Assembly: GCF_014191375.1 (NCBI RefSeq) | Contig: NZ_JACHWN010000005.1 | Coordinates: forward strand, 124,001-188,000 | DNA length: 64,000 nt | From: Mesorhizobium sp. RMAD-H1 | GTDB lineage: Bacteria; Pseudomonadota; Alphaproteobacteria; Rhizobiales; Rhizobiaceae | Reading direction: 5' to 3' | Shown: piece after piece, positions 9,953 through 20,131 of the stretch | Layout: each line of letters opens with the position of its first letter | Numbering within the stretch: position 1 is the first letter of the stretch | Notes under the pieces: model-generated | What the model was told of the DNA's origin: nothing | Seen by the model: only the letters and a program-made list of their open reading frames with translations | Databases searched by the model: none | Program-made: the position numbers and the translations under genes

Positions 9953-10876
9953 ATGAACTGGATCACCAACTATGTCCGGCCCAAGATCAATTCGATGCTC
10001 GGCCGCCGCGAAATGCCGGAAAACCTCTGGATCAAGGATCCGGAGACCGGCGAGATGGTGTTCCACAAGGATCTCGAGAGCAATCAGTGGGTGATCCCCT
10101 CTTCCGGCTATCACATGCGGATTCCGGCCCGCGAGCGCCTGCGCTTCTTTTTCGACGACGGCCAATATGAAACGCTGGAAAGCGTCAAGGTCCCTGTCGA
10201 TCCGCTGAAATTCCGCGATGAGAAGCGTTATATCGACCGTCTCAAGGACTATCGCGCCCGCACCGGCCTGGACGACACCATCATCAATGCACTCGGCACC
10301 ATCGAGGGGCTGCCCATCGTCGCCACTGTCCATGAATTCGGCTTCATGGGCGGCTCGCTCGGCATGGCGGCCGGCGAGGCGATCGTCAAAGGCTTTGAAA
10401 CGGCGATCGCGCAGAAGCGTCCGCTGGTGCTGTTCTCGGCCTCCGGCGGAGCGCGGATGCAGGAAGGCATCCTGTCGCTGATGCAGCTTCCGCGCACCAC
10501 CGTGGCGGTGGAGATGCTGAAGGAAGCGGGCCTGCCCTATATCGTCGTGCTCACCAACCCGACGACGGGCGGTGTTTCGGCTTCCTATGCCATGCTGGGC
10601 GACGTGCATATCGCCGAGCCCGGCGCGCTGATCGGCTTTGCCGGGGCGCGCGTCATCGAGCAGACGATCCGAGAAAAGCTGCCCGAGCGCTTCCAGACCG
10701 CCGAGTACCTGATGGAACACGGCATGGTCGACATGGTGGTCTCGCGCCTCGAAATGAAGGCGACCGTCGCACGTATTCTCAAGCTGATGATGAAGCAGCC
10801 TGCGACAGCCCCCGCGGCGGCGGCAGAAGAGGCCGAAACCGTGCAGGAGAGCGCGCCCGAAGGCGCCGCCGCCTGA
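9953..10876 (+). CDS. accD: Acetyl-CoA carboxylase carboxyltransferase subunit beta
   Basis: With AccA it transfers carboxyl from biotin to acetyl-CoA, the first step of fatty-acid synthesis. The 307-residue protein starts at ATG 9953 behind GGAAGCGAG. The crotonase-fold core is complete ([58 protein letters not shown]). The N-terminal zinc ribbon of E. coli AccD is degenerate: none of its four cysteines remains ([20 protein letters not shown]). Loss of most of these Cys is usual in rhizobial AccD; here even the one that relatives often keep is Asp. The Ala/Glu-rich tail is low complexity. Four bases separate it from folC, a pairing seen widely. Confidence 0.95.
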   Translation: MNWITNYVRPKINSMLGRREMPENLWIKDPETGEMVFHKDLESNQWVIPSSGYHMRIPARERLRFFFDDGQYETLESVKVPVDPLKFRDEKRYIDRLKDYRARTGLDDTIINALGTIEGLPIVATVHEFGFMGGSLGMAAGEAIVKGFETAIAQKRPLVLFSASGGARMQEGILSLMQLPRTTVAVEMLKEAGLPYIVVLTNPTTGGVSASYAMLGDVHIAEPGALIGFAGARVIEQTIREKLPERFQTAEYLMEHGMVDMVVSRLEMKATVARILKLMMKQPATAPAAAAEEAETVQESAPEGAAA

Positions 10877-10880
10877 CATC

Positions 10881-12212
10881 ATGGCTTTGAAAACCGCCGA
10901 GCAGGAAATCGAGCGGCTTCTCGGCCTGCATCCCAAAGGGTTCGACCTGTCGCTCGACCGCATCACGCGGCTCCTCGACGCGCTCGGCAATCCGCATCTG
11001 AAGCTGCCGCCCGTCATCCATATTGCAGGCACCAACGGCAAGGGTTCGGCGAGCGCCTTCGCCCGCGCGCTCCTCGAATGCGCGGGGCTGACCGTGCATG
11101 TCCATACCTCGCCGCACCTCGTCAACTGGCACGAGCGCTACCGGCTGGGCCAGCCCGGCGGGGGCAGGCTGGTGCGCGACGACGTGCTGGCCGAAGCAGT
11201 GTCGCGCGTGGCGGAAGCCAATGCCGGCCAGCCGATCACGGTATTCGAGATCCTCACTGCCGTTACCTTCGTGCTCTTCTCCGAGCATCCCGCCGACGCC
11301 GTGGTGCTCGAAGTGGGGCTCGGCGGCCGGTTCGACGCCACCAATGTCATTCCCGAGCCGGCGGTTTCGCTGATCATGCCGGTCTCGCTCGACCATCAGT
11401 CCTATCTGGGCGACCGGGTCGAGCTCATCGCGGCGGAGAAAGCGGGGATCATCAAGCGCGGCTGTCCCGTCGTCATCGGCTATCAGGAAGACGATGCCGC
11501 GCGCATGGTCATGATGGAGACCGCGGAGCGGCTCGGCTGCCCCCTTTCCGTCTATGGGCAGGATTATTTCGCCTATGAGGAGCATGGCCGGCTGATCTAT
11601 CAGGACGAGACCGGCCTGATGGACCTGCCGCTGCCACGCCTGCCCGGACGCCACCAGCTTGCCAATGCCGCCGCGGCGATCGAGGCGGTGCGGGTCGCCG
11701 GCTTCGACATTCCCGATCGCGCCATCGAGAAGGCGATGACGGTGGTGGACTGGCCGGCGCGGATGCAGCGCCTCACCCATGGGCGGCTGGTCGATGCGGC
11801 GGTGCCCGGCGCCGAAATCTGGCTCGACGGCGGGCATAATCCGGGCGCGGGCATCGTCATCGCCGAAGCCCTGGCGGAGCTCGAGGAAAAATCCTCGCGG
11901 CCCCTGTTCCTGATCACCGGCATGATCAACACCAAGGACCCTATCGGCTATTTCAAGGCCTTCACCGGCATGGCGCGCCACGTCTTCACCGTGCCGATCC
12001 GCTCCAGTGAGGCAGGCATCCCGCATGAGGCCTTGGCCGTCGCGGCGGCAGAGGCGGGTATTTCCGCCGAGCCGGTCCATTCGGTGGAAAATGCGCTGAA
12101 GCTCCTGCGCGATACCTGGGATCCGAACGACATCCCGCCGCGCATCCTCATCGGCGGCTCGCTCTATCTGGCGGGCGAGGTTCTGGCGGACAATGGCACG
12201 CCGCCAAGCTGA
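10881..12212 (+). CDS. folC: Bifunctional folylpolyglutamate synthase / dihydrofolate synthase
   Basis: Adds glutamate to dihydropteroate and to reduced folates. The 443-residue protein shows the Mur-ligase-like P-loop IAGTNGKGSASAF, the HTSPHLVNWHERYR segment, EVGLGGRFDATN, and WLDGGHNPGAG in the C-terminal domain, all in order and at normal spacing. Last gene of the trp-accD-folC run; it ends at a bidirectional terminator shared with trxA. Confidence 0.96.
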   Translation: MALKTAEQEIERLLGLHPKGFDLSLDRITRLLDALGNPHLKLPPVIHIAGTNGKGSASAFARALLECAGLTVHVHTSPHLVNWHERYRLGQPGGGRLVRDDVLAEAVSRVAEANAGQPITVFEILTAVTFVLFSEHPADAVVLEVGLGGRFDATNVIPEPAVSLIMPVSLDHQSYLGDRVELIAAEKAGIIKRGCPVVIGYQEDDAARMVMMETAERLGCPLSVYGQDYFAYEEHGRLIYQDETGLMDLPLPRLPGRHQLANAAAAIEAVRVAGFDIPDRAIEKAMTVVDWPARMQRLTHGRLVDAAVPGAEIWLDGGHNPGAGIVIAEALAELEEKSSRPLFLITGMINTKDPIGYFKAFTGMARHVFTVPIRSSEAGIPHEALAVAAAEAGISAEPVHSVENALKLLRDTWDPNDIPPRILIGGSLYLAGEVLADNGTPPS

Positions 12213-12284
12213 AGATCTTGAGAAGATACTCTCTGTTTTCTGCTATTTTTCAGGAAAATTCGCGGAAAAACCTCTCGAAACACC

Positions 12285-12312
12285 AAAAAGCCCGGTCGGA
12301 ACCGGGCTTTTT
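12285..12312. terminator. Bidirectional terminator between folC and trxA
   Basis: Stem AAAAAGCCCGGT / ACCGGGCTTTTT with a CGGA loop gives a GC hairpin flanked by A5 and T5, so it can stop transcription from both converging operons. Confidence 0.92.
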
Positions 12313-12336
12313 CAATCATTGTAAAGGGATATTCGA

Positions 12337-12660
12337 TTACGCAGCCGAGGCCTTGATCCAGTCGGACAGGCGGCTCTTGGGCGCCGCGCCGACCATGTTG
12401 GCGGCCAGCTCGCCATCCTTGAACAGGAGGAGCGTCGGGATGGAACGCACGCCGAACTGGGCGGCGAGTTCCGGGTTTTCGTCGATATTCACCTTGGCGA
12501 TCTTGACCTGACCGGCCATTTCCGACGCGATTTCCTCAAGCGCGGGCGCGATCATCTTGCAGGGGCCGCACCATTCAGCCCAGAAATCCACCACGACAGG
12601 CTCGCTGGACTGGAGCACGTCGGACTGAAAATTGCTGGCGTCGATCTTTACGGTTGCCAT
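12337..12660 (-). CDS. trxA: Thioredoxin 1
   Basis: A 107-residue cytoplasmic disulfide reductase. The active site WCGPC lies in [23 protein letters not shown]; the cis-proline loop is [21 protein letters not shown] sits ahead of the ATG at 12660. It is the last gene of the leftward divL-tsaE/amgK-murU-addB-addA-trxA series, 73 bases after addA, and may also have its own promoter in that gap. Confidence 0.97.
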   Translation of the reverse strand: MATVKIDASNFQSDVLQSSEPVVVDFWAEWCGPCKMIAPALEEIASEMAGQVKIAKVNIDENPELAAQFGVRSIPTLLLFKDGELAANMVGAAPKSRLSDWIKASAA

Positions 12661-12733
12661 CTGGCTTTCCTTTTCGATTAACAGGTGGCGCATCATGTGG
12701 TGAGTCTCATGGCGCGCGTCAAGCACCTGTTTC

Positions 12734-15700
12734 TCACGAGTGCGCGAGGCTTTCAAGGTTCGCAATGGCCTTGTCCATAAGCTCGGTGGGGACCGAAACA
12801 ATATGCGGCCCCTCGGTGAAGAGCAGCGCCACCTCGACGGGAAGGCCCGGATAGAGCGGCTGGAGCAGTGCACGATAGAGCGCCAGCTGGGCGATATACT
12901 GGCCTGGAACCTGGGCTATTTCACGGGCGGGCGGCCGGTTCGTCTTGTAATCGATGATCGTCACGCGCCCATCCCCGACGGCAAGACGGTCGATCTTGCC
13001 GGATACCGCATGCTCCCTGCCGCCGAGCCGCAAGGTGCCCATGATCTCCACCTCGGCACGCGAATTTTCACTGAAAACGGACGAAAAAGCCGGATTTTCC
13101 AGCACGGCGAAGACCGATTCGAGCGCTTTTTCGCGCTCGATTTCCGGCCAGTCGCCGGCGGCGTGCGCCAAATAGCGCTCCGCCACCGCCCGCCGCTCCG
13201 CCACGGCCAGATCGGGCAGGCGCTGCAAGAGAGCATGGATGATTGTCCCGCGCCGGATGGCAAAGCCGGGCGCGGCCTCATCCGGCGCCAGCACGGGCGA
13301 GCCCAATATGTCGGGCATTTCATCGCCCGCCTCGATCAGCACCGACGCGCCGGAGGGGGAGAGCGGGCGCGGCAGGCCCGGCTCGCGCGGCATGGTGCGG
13401 CGGTAGCTTTCCGGCAGCGGCTCGGGGCCCGGGCGGGCCGCCCCGTCCTTCTCCGCGATCGTGATCTCGCCCGGCATTGTCTTGCGGTAGCGCCGCGCCG
13501 CCACACCCTCGACCGGATGGTCTATCGTCTCGCACTTATCCGCCAGCGCGTCGGCGATCAGGCGATGCCAGGTCTCGCCGCCGTCGCGCACGCCGCGATA
13601 GCCGCAAATGATCAGCCGGTCTTCCGCCCGCGTCATGCCGACATAGAGCAGGCGGCGATATTCCTCCTCCGAGCGGCGCCTGAGCTCGGCGATCCGGGCC
13701 GCGGTGAAGGCGGTCTCATAACTGCCATTGGGCTGCCAGACGAAGCCCTTGCCCTCCCAGCCATCCGGCTCCCGCATATCGAAGGGAATGAGTTTCGGCG
13801 CGCGGTTCGCAGTCCAGGCGGCACTTCCGGGGTCGATGAGGAAGATCACCGGCGCCTCCAGTCCCTTGGCGGCATGCACCGTCATGATGCGCACCTCGTC
13901 GCGGTTCTGGTCGAGCTCGCGCTTGATCTCGGGCGTTGCCGCATCGAGCGTCTCTAGGAACGCCTGAAGGCCGGGCAGGCCGGTCCGCTCGGCCGCCAGC
14001 GCATAATTCTGGAACTCGTCGATGACGTCGCCGGCCTCCGCCCCCAGCCGGGCCAGAAGCTTGCGCCGCGCACCGTCGGCGCCGAGAACACGGGCATAAA
14101 ACTCGAAGACCGGCATGGTATCCGCCCGGCCGCGCCAACCCTGCAGCGTTTCGTATATCGAGCCAAGCTCCGGATCGTGCTCCGTCTCCTTCCCCATGCG
14201 CTCGAACAGCGTCTGCGACTTTCCACGCGGATGGGCGAGCGCGAAAAGCCTGTCATCGTCCCAGCCGAACAGCGGGCTTTTCAAAAGGGCGGCGAGCGAG
14301 AGATCATCGGCCGGCTGCAGCACGAAGCGACCGAGCGCCATAAGGTCCTTGATGGCGATATGGTCGGTCAGTTTCAGCCGGTCGGCGCCTGCGACCGGCA
14401 CGCCGCGCTGTTTCAATTCCCGCGACAGGGCCGGCATGAACTGATCGCGCTTCCTGACCAGCACCATGATATCGCGCGGCTCGAGCTTGCGCTGCTGCCC
14501 GGGGATGATCTCGCCCTTGTCGAGCCACAGCCTGATTGTTGCGGCGATCTGCTCGGCAAGCCGCACCGCCGGCGCGGCCAGATGATCGACGGGCACGCGC
14601 CAGTCGTCCGGCTCCTCGACCGCCTGCGGCGTAGCCAAGTCCCATATCTCGACCTCGCCGGGCGCGTCGCGGCGGATCGCCTCGTGCTGCGTCGGCCCCG
14701 GCTCCAGGCCAAGACCGCGATAGGCCTCCGGCCGCTCGAAGACGAGATCGACGGCGGAAAGCACATCGGGCGTGGAGCGGAAGGAGAAATTCAGCCTGAC
14801 ATCACCGAATGTGAGCTCCGCCTCTTCCGCTTTTTTCCTCACCATCATGCCCGAGGCGGCGAAATCCTCCGGCACGGCCCCTTGAAAGGAATAGATCGAC
14901 TGCTTCTCGTCGCCCACGGCGAAGAGCGTGCGCCTGATATTGCGCTGACCGCTGCCGGCGAAGAACTCCGCCGAGAGCATGCGGATGACCTGCCACTGCT
15001 CCGGGCTCGTATCCTGCGCCTCGTCGACCAGAATATGATCGATGCCGCGGTCGAGCTTGTACTGTACCCAATGGCCGGCGCCCTCGCGCGCCAGAAGCGA
15101 GACGGTGCGGGTGATGAGGTCGTCGAAATCGAGGAGACCCCGGCTGCGCTTCATCGCCTGATAGCGCGCGAGCAGATCATCGATCAGCACGAAGGCGGAG
15201 AGGTTGAGCCGGATCAGGCGCAACTGCTTCAGCCGGTCGAGCGCCTGATGGACGCGCCCCGCCGTGCGGTCAAACGCCTCCTCGAAATCCGGCATGACGG
15301 CCAGCACCGGTTTCGAGCAAACATAGCTTCCGGCCTTCGGTTCGCCCGTCGATGATTTCAGAAAGGCGGCGCGCAGGATGGCCTCGCGGTCGAGCACGGT
15401 CGAAGCCTTCCGCATCTCGCGCAGTTGCAGGGCGAAATCCTGTGCGCGCGAAGCGCCTTTCGGGATGGCCATGATGCGATCGAGCACCGCATCGGAAAAC
15501 ACCGGCAGCGGCCAGACCTCGCCCAGAATATCCTCCTCCCGCTCGTCGCCGGAAAAGCCGAAGGCGCCATAGAAAAGAGGTTTGCGGCTTTCATTGCCGC
15601 CCACCTCGCGGATGAAGCGCTGCAGGGCATGGCGGCAGTTTATCGCCTCGTCGAGCAAGGTCTGCAGCCCCATCTCGCCGGCGACGCTCAGGACATCGTC

Positions 15701-16249
15701 GAATGCCCTGGCGAGTTCCGGATTGTCGCCGGTGCGAGCGGCTTCCAGCAATTGCCGGCGCGCCTCGCCCACCAGCGCGCCCTGCATCAGATCGTCCATC
15801 AGCTCGAAATGGCCGGCGATATTCGCCTCCAGCGGAAACTGGTGCAGGATCGCCTCGCAGAAGGCATGGATGGTCTGGATCTTGAGGCCGCCGGGCGTCT
15901 CCAGCGCGCGGGCGAAGAGCCGGCGCGCCGTGGCAAGACGGGAAGCACCCGGCCGCTTGCCTTCCAGCTGCGTCAGCTTTTCGGCAAGGGCGTCGTCGGG
16001 CAGGATCGCCCATTCCGATAGGCGGGCGAAGACGCGGTTCTGCATGACCGCCGCCGCCGCCTTGGTGTAGGTGAGACAAAGGATTTTCGAAGGGTCGGTG
16101 CCTTCGAGAAGCAAGCGGATGACGCGCTCGGTCAGGACATGGGTCTTGCCCGAGCCGGCATTGGCCGACACCCAGACGGAATCGTGCGGATTGGCGGCGC
16201 GTGCCTGGGCGGCCAGCGTTTCCGGCGGGATGAAAAGGCGCTTCTTCAT
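12734..16249 (-). CDS. addA: Double-strand break repair helicase AddA
   Basis: The helicase-nuclease subunit of AddAB, which resects double-strand breaks for RecA loading, the alphaproteobacterial equivalent of RecBCD. About 1171 residues from ATG 16249. UvrD/Rep-type motifs in order: Walker A ANAGSGKT (29-36), [15 protein letters not shown] (Walker B), [16 protein letters not shown] (motif III), [17 protein letters not shown] (motif V) and [13 protein letters not shown] (motif VI). The C-terminal RecB-like nuclease has [11 protein letters not shown]. The start overlaps the addB stop (ATGA). The open frame continues far upstream, but that part only mirrors addB in another frame. Confidence 0.95.
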   Translation of the reverse strand: MKKRLFIPPETLAAQARAANPHDSVWVSANAGSGKTHVLTERVIRLLLEGTDPSKILCLTYTKAAAAVMQNRVFARLSEWAILPDDALAEKLTQLEGKRPGASRLATARRLFARALETPGGLKIQTIHAFCEAILHQFPLEANIAGHFELMDDLMQGALVGEARRQLLEAARTGDNPELARAFDDVLSVAGEMGLQTLLDEAINCRHALQRFIREVGGNESRKPLFYGAFGFSGDEREEDILGEVWPLPVFSDAVLDRIMAIPKGASRAQDFALQLREMRKASTVLDREAILRAAFLKSSTGEPKAGSYVCSKPVLAVMPDFEEAFDRTAGRVHQALDRLKQLRLIRLNLSAFVLIDDLLARYQAMKRSRGLLDFDDLITRTVSLLAREGAGHWVQYKLDRGIDHILVDEAQDTSPEQWQVIRMLSAEFFAGSGQRNIRRTLFAVGDEKQSIYSFQGAVPEDFAASGMMVRKKAEEAELTFGDVRLNFSFRSTPDVLSAVDLVFERPEAYRGLGLEPGPTQHEAIRRDAPGEVEIWDLATPQAVEEPDDWRVPVDHLAAPAVRLAEQIAATIRLWLDKGEIIPGQQRKLEPRDIMVLVRKRDQFMPALSRELKQRGVPVAGADRLKLTDHIAIKDLMALGRFVLQPADDLSLAALLKSPLFGWDDDRLFALAHPRGKSQTLFERMGKETEHDPELGSIYETLQGWRGRADTMPVFEFYARVLGADGARRKLLARLGAEAGDVIDEFQNYALAAERTGLPGLQAFLETLDAATPEIKRELDQNRDEVRIMTVHAAKGLEAPVIFLIDPGSAAWTANRAPKLIPFDMREPDGWEGKGFVWQPNGSYETAFTAARIAELRRRSEEEYRRLLYVGMTRAEDRLIICGYRGVRDGGETWHRLIADALADKCETIDHPVEGVAARRYRKTMPGEITIAEKDGAARPGPEPLPESYRRTMPREPGLPRPLSPSGASVLIEAGDEMPDILGSPVLAPDEAAPGFAIRRGTIIHALLQRLPDLAVAERRAVAERYLAHAAGDWPEIEREKALESVFAVLENPAFSSVFSENSRAEVEIMGTLRLGGREHAVSGKIDRLAVGDGRVTIIDYKTNRPPAREIAQVPGQYIAQLALYRALLQPLYPGLPVEVALLFTEGPHIVSVPTELMDKAIANLESLAHS

Positions 16250-19200
16250 TCGCCTCCCTCCCCATTGCCGCCGCCGGCCGACCATTCGAGCACGCGGGCG
16301 AGATGGTCGTAATCGCCGGTCAGATCGGTCTCGCGGAAAGGCAGCGCGCGGGAGAGATAGCCCTTCTCCGGCTTCGCATATTCGGCGAGCAGCTCGCCCA
16401 GCCGCCGCCAGGCTTCCTCGCCGATCTCCGGCGCGGACTTGAAGCTCTTGTCCTTGCCGCCGAGGGTGAGGATCGATTCCGGCTCGACCGCGCCATTGCC
16501 GCGCAGGCGGACATAGAGAAGGTCCGACGCCTGAACGGCGCCGACATCGCCGAAGGCGCCGCGCGCCAGGAGGGCCGCTTCCAATGCAAGCTGCGGGGAA
16601 AGCAGGACATGCGCCTGCCGGCGCGACGGGGTGGAGCCGGTCTTGTAATCGATGATCTCGGCCGTGCCGTCGCGTAATCGATCGATGCGGTCGGCGCGGC
16701 CGGAAAGGGTGACGCCCTGGCCGTCCACCTCCAGCGCCTGCGCGGCGATCTCGGCATGGCGTGCGGCGACGTCGCGCGCGCGCTCCCGCTCCCAGCGCAG
16801 GAACTCCGGCACGAGCGCGGCAAAGCGCGGCCACCACACCGCCTCGATCTCTACCGGCAGGGCGGCAGCCTCAAAGAAACGGCGCCCGAGGTCGAACAAG
16901 GCCGCTTCGGCCCCCTGCCCCGTCGGATCGATGCGACTTTCAGTGAACGCGCCCAGAATATCGTGGAACAGCGTGCCGCGCTCGGCCGCCGCCGGATCGC
17001 GGATGAGCGGCTTCAACGGGCGCAGCCGCAATATCTTTTTGGCGAAAATGGCGTAGGGGTCCCGCCGCAGGGTCTCGATTTCCGTGACGGAGAAATGTTT
17101 CGGCCGGGCTTTGACAGGCGGCGACGGCTCGGGCCGTTTGACAAACGGCACGTCGGGGGCGGCATCGATCTGGCGCGCCCAGTGGAGATAGCGGCCACCC
17201 CTCTCCCGCATCGCCCCGGTTTCGTCCGGTCCCAGCACCGTCTCCAGCCGCTGCAGCCAGCGCGACGGCACCGTCGGCGCGTTAGCGGAGCGCTGGGATC
17301 GGGAAAGGACCACGCGATCGAGCCCGAGCGCCATCTGGAAATCATGGGCAGCGAGGCCTGTGCGCCGCTCCGGCGGCTCCAGCGCGATCGCCGCCTTCAT
17401 CGGACGCGACATGAAGGGATCATTGCGGGTCTTGCCGGGCCAGGTGCCCTCGTTGAGCCCGCCGATGACTGTCGTATCGACCGTCTGCAGGCGGGCCTCC
17501 AGCGCACCCCAGATGAACAGGCGCGGATGGCCGCCCTGGCGCGGCTTCACCGTCTCGCCCGAAATCAGCGCATCGGCGATCGCTGGCCATTCCCTGATAT
17601 CGAAATCGAGGCCTGAATCCGCCGCAACCAGATTGCGCAGGAAGGAGGCGAACTTCTCGCCTGCCTCGCCCTCATAAAGCCTCGCGACGCTGCCCTTCTC
17701 GTCCCGCGCCAGATTTTCCAGCGCCTCGACGCTGGCGCGGATGACCGCCGCCATGTCGACCGGCGCCTCGACGCCCGCCATGCGGGCAAGCGGCGTGACG
17801 GCTTCCGACAATGCCGTGCAGAGCGCGCGGGCCCCTTCGAGCATGGCGGGGCCGACAGTCTCATGCCAGGCGGGAGGCCGGGAGAGGGCCGCACTTTCCG
17901 CGACCCACCGGTCGAAGAAGGAAGGCAGATCAAGGATGGACGCCCTGCCCGTGCCGCCGCGAAAGGCGACTAGCTCCAGCGTTTCTGCGGCGCGGCGGAC
18001 GGCGGCGCGCTGCTGGCCGACGCTGGTGAGCGGATGTTTCGCCAGGGCCAGGAGCGCCACGGGATCGCCGGGATTGAAGACCGTTTCCAAACCCAGGCGG
18101 AACAGCGTCGCCGGTTCGGTGTCGCGCAGCGCACGCCCGCCGGAGTCATCCGCCTCGATGCCGAAACGGGCAAGCTCCACCGAAACGCGCCGGGCGAGAT
18201 CGCGGTCGGCCGTCACCAGCGCCGCCGTGCGCTCCGGCTCATCAATGGCATGGCGCAGCGCCAGCGCGATCGCCAGCGCCTCCTCGCGCTCGTTCGCCGC
18301 CTCGATCAGGGCAACATCGCGCATGGCGGCGGCCCGCGCCGCCGGATCGAGCGTGAGAGAGCCCCAGGCATCCGTCGTCTCGGCAGGACGCAGCGCCTCG
18401 CTGACGATCAGCTCGCGCATTCTCTTTTCCGACGGCAGCGCGCCCAGATGCACCACCTCCTCGCGCAGGCCGCCGACACGGGCGATGAGCTTGCGCAAGC
18501 CGAACTGCGGATGGCCGAAGGTGGAGGGATTGGCCTCCGCCTCATCCAGCATTTTCCAGGAAGCGGGATCGAGATCACGGTCGAGGCCCGGCAGCACCAC
18601 GGCACCGTTGGGCAGGCCGGCGATGACCGAGATCAACTCCGCCGTCGCAGGAATGGAGCCGGTGGAACCGGCGGCGATGACCGGGCCGGCGGGCGGATGG
18701 AGGCGCAACCGCTCGGCTTCCAGCGCGATCAGCCGGTTGCGGTGGGCCGAAGGGTTGGAACGCTGCCGCTCGGCGAGGATATCCGGCCAGAGACGGGTGA
18801 CGATATCGAGGAAACCGAGCGTCACGCGCCACCAGTCGGCAAGCTCGTCCGGCGTGATGGCGGCAAGCTCACTCCAGCTCGCCCCCTCCGTCTCGACCTG
18901 ATCCATGAGATCGGCAAGATCGCGGGCAAGCCAGATGGCATCGGCCGTGGTGGCGGGGACGGCCACGTCCTCATTGCCGAAAAGCGCACGGACATGAGCC
19001 GGCAAACTTTCCCGCCAGGGCCGCACCAGCCGCGCCAGCAACAGGAGCCGCTCCGCTCCCCCGATAGCCGGGGCAAGGTCGAGAAAGCCACGCGGATCTG
19101 CATCGAAAGCCGCCGCATCCTCATCGACATCGCCGAGCGGGCGGATCGTCGGCAGGATGGCCGATTTAGCCGGATTCATTTCCACCAGCAGCGAGCGCAA

Positions 19201-19377
19201 AGTGCGGGCGGCGCGGCGGGTCGGCACATAGATGGTAGCGGATGCAAGCGCCAGCGGATCATCCGCTTTTCCGGGAAATCCCGATATCAGCGTGCCGTCG
19301 AGAAGCGAGCGGACGAGCGTCGGCAGAAACGGCGTTCCCGGCGCGATCGAGAACAGGCGTGGCGGGCGTCTCGCCAT
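16246..19377 (-). CDS. addB: Double-strand break repair protein AddB (alphaproteobacterial type)
   Basis: Partner of AddA; about 1043 residues. The N-terminal half is the inactive helicase-like part of the alphaproteobacterial AddB family (IYVPTRRAARTLRSLLVE, VIAAGSTGSIPATAELI). The C-terminus is a RecB-family nuclease with GTLFHDILGAFTE, the WERERARDVA stretch, LSGRADRIDRL and the catalytic AEIIDYKTG. The ATG at 19377 shares one base with the preceding stop (TGATG); a GTG one codon earlier is also possible. Sits between the murU-like gene and addA with overlaps at both ends, implying stoichiometric coupled expression. Confidence 0.93.
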   Translation of the reverse strand: MARRPPRLFSIAPGTPFLPTLVRSLLDGTLISGFPGKADDPLALASATIYVPTRRAARTLRSLLVEMNPAKSAILPTIRPLGDVDEDAAAFDADPRGFLDLAPAIGGAERLLLLARLVRPWRESLPAHVRALFGNEDVAVPATTADAIWLARDLADLMDQVETEGASWSELAAITPDELADWWRVTLGFLDIVTRLWPDILAERQRSNPSAHRNRLIALEAERLRLHPPAGPVIAAGSTGSIPATAELISVIAGLPNGAVVLPGLDRDLDPASWKMLDEAEANPSTFGHPQFGLRKLIARVGGLREEVVHLGALPSEKRMRELIVSEALRPAETTDAWGSLTLDPAARAAAMRDVALIEAANEREEALAIALALRHAIDEPERTAALVTADRDLARRVSVELARFGIEADDSGGRALRDTEPATLFRLGLETVFNPGDPVALLALAKHPLTSVGQQRAAVRRAAETLELVAFRGGTGRASILDLPSFFDRWVAESAALSRPPAWHETVGPAMLEGARALCTALSEAVTPLARMAGVEAPVDMAAVIRASVEALENLARDEKGSVARLYEGEAGEKFASFLRNLVAADSGLDFDIREWPAIADALISGETVKPRQGGHPRLFIWGALEARLQTVDTTVIGGLNEGTWPGKTRNDPFMSRPMKAAIALEPPERRTGLAAHDFQMALGLDRVVLSRSQRSANAPTVPSRWLQRLETVLGPDETGAMRERGGRYLHWARQIDAAPDVPFVKRPEPSPPVKARPKHFSVTEIETLRRDPYAIFAKKILRLRPLKPLIRDPAAAERGTLFHDILGAFTESRIDPTGQGAEAALFDLGRRFFEAAALPVEIEAVWWPRFAALVPEFLRWERERARDVAARHAEIAAQALEVDGQGVTLSGRADRIDRLRDGTAEIIDYKTGSTPSRRQAHVLLSPQLALEAALLARGAFGDVGAVQASDLLYVRLRGNGAVEPESILTLGGKDKSFKSAPEIGEEAWRRLGELLAEYAKPEKGYLSRALPFRETDLTGDYDHLARVLEWSAGGGNGEGGE

Positions 19378-20105
19378 CACACCTTCGCCGCAAGCACGGC
19401 CTCCGCTTCACCGATGGCATCGGGCGTGCCGACGGTGAGCCACAGGCCATCCATCTGCATGCCATAAAGCCGGCTCTCCGCAATCGCGCGGTCAAAATAG
19501 CGGTTGAGCGATTCCGGCCCACCGGAGGCGTTCGCGAAGATACGGGGATGGATGATGGCCGCACCGGCATAGATGAAGGCGGAACCGGCGCCGTCACTGA
19601 AGCGGACAAGCCGCCCCTCCCCGTCCATGACGAAATCGCCGCGCCCGGTATGGCCCGTGGCCTGGCCGGGCGCCGCCAGCATGAGGAGAATGTCCATGCG
19701 GCCATCATTCCAGCGAGCGGCGAGGCGACGCAGGTTCGAAGTCGCGCCATCGATCCAGAACGTATCGGCATTGAGGATGAAGAACGGTTCGTCTCCCAGA
19801 GAAGGCAAGGCCCTGACGATGCCGCCCGCCGAATCGAGCAGTTCTTCGCGTTCGTCGGAAATGACGACCCGCGGCGCGGTCCGGCGCTTCAGATGCGCCT
19901 CCATCTTGTCGGCGAGGTGATGCACATTGACCACGGCCAGAGGCACGCCGGCCTCCGCCAGCGCATCCAGGCTCCAATCGATGAGCGGCCTGCCGGCCAC
20001 GGAAACGAGCGGCTTGGGGATGGTGTCGGTGATCGGCCGCATGCGCTTGCCCAGCCCCGCCGCCAGTACCATCGCCCTTTGCGGAACGGATGCGCCAGCC
20101 GTCAT
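19377..20105 (-). CDS. murU: Nucleotidyltransferase, MurU-like (N-acetylmuramate-1-phosphate uridylyltransferase)
   Basis: 242 residues. The NTP-transferase signature MVLAAGLGKRMRPITDTIPKPLVSVAGRPLIDWSLD opens the protein, followed by FFILNADTFWIDG (metal-binding Asp) and DGLWLTVGTPDAIGEAE at the end. It follows a gene whose second half is an AmgK-like sugar kinase. AmgK plus MurU form the recycling shunt that makes UDP-N-acetylmuramate from salvaged N-acetylmuramate and bypasses MurA, which is why I favour MurU over glucose-1-phosphate thymidylyltransferases of similar sequence. Substrate is inferred from context. Confidence 0.8.
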   Translation of the reverse strand: MTAGASVPQRAMVLAAGLGKRMRPITDTIPKPLVSVAGRPLIDWSLDALAEAGVPLAVVNVHHLADKMEAHLKRRTAPRVVISDEREELLDSAGGIVRALPSLGDEPFFILNADTFWIDGATSNLRRLAARWNDGRMDILLMLAAPGQATGHTGRGDFVMDGEGRLVRFSDGAGSAFIYAGAAIIHPRIFANASGGPESLNRYFDRAIAESRLYGMQMDGLWLTVGTPDAIGEAEAVLAAKV

Positions 20106-20131
20106 GTCACCCTCGTCAACCAGAATTTATC

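Noticed and set aside
10779-12080. 433-codon frame antisense to folC
   Set aside because: folC has every family motif; the antisense product has no recognisable domain and a His/Arg-rich composition.
17741-19467. Two long frames antisense to addB
   Set aside because: addB is intact and coupled to its neighbours; the antisense products are Arg/Ser/Gln-rich shadows.
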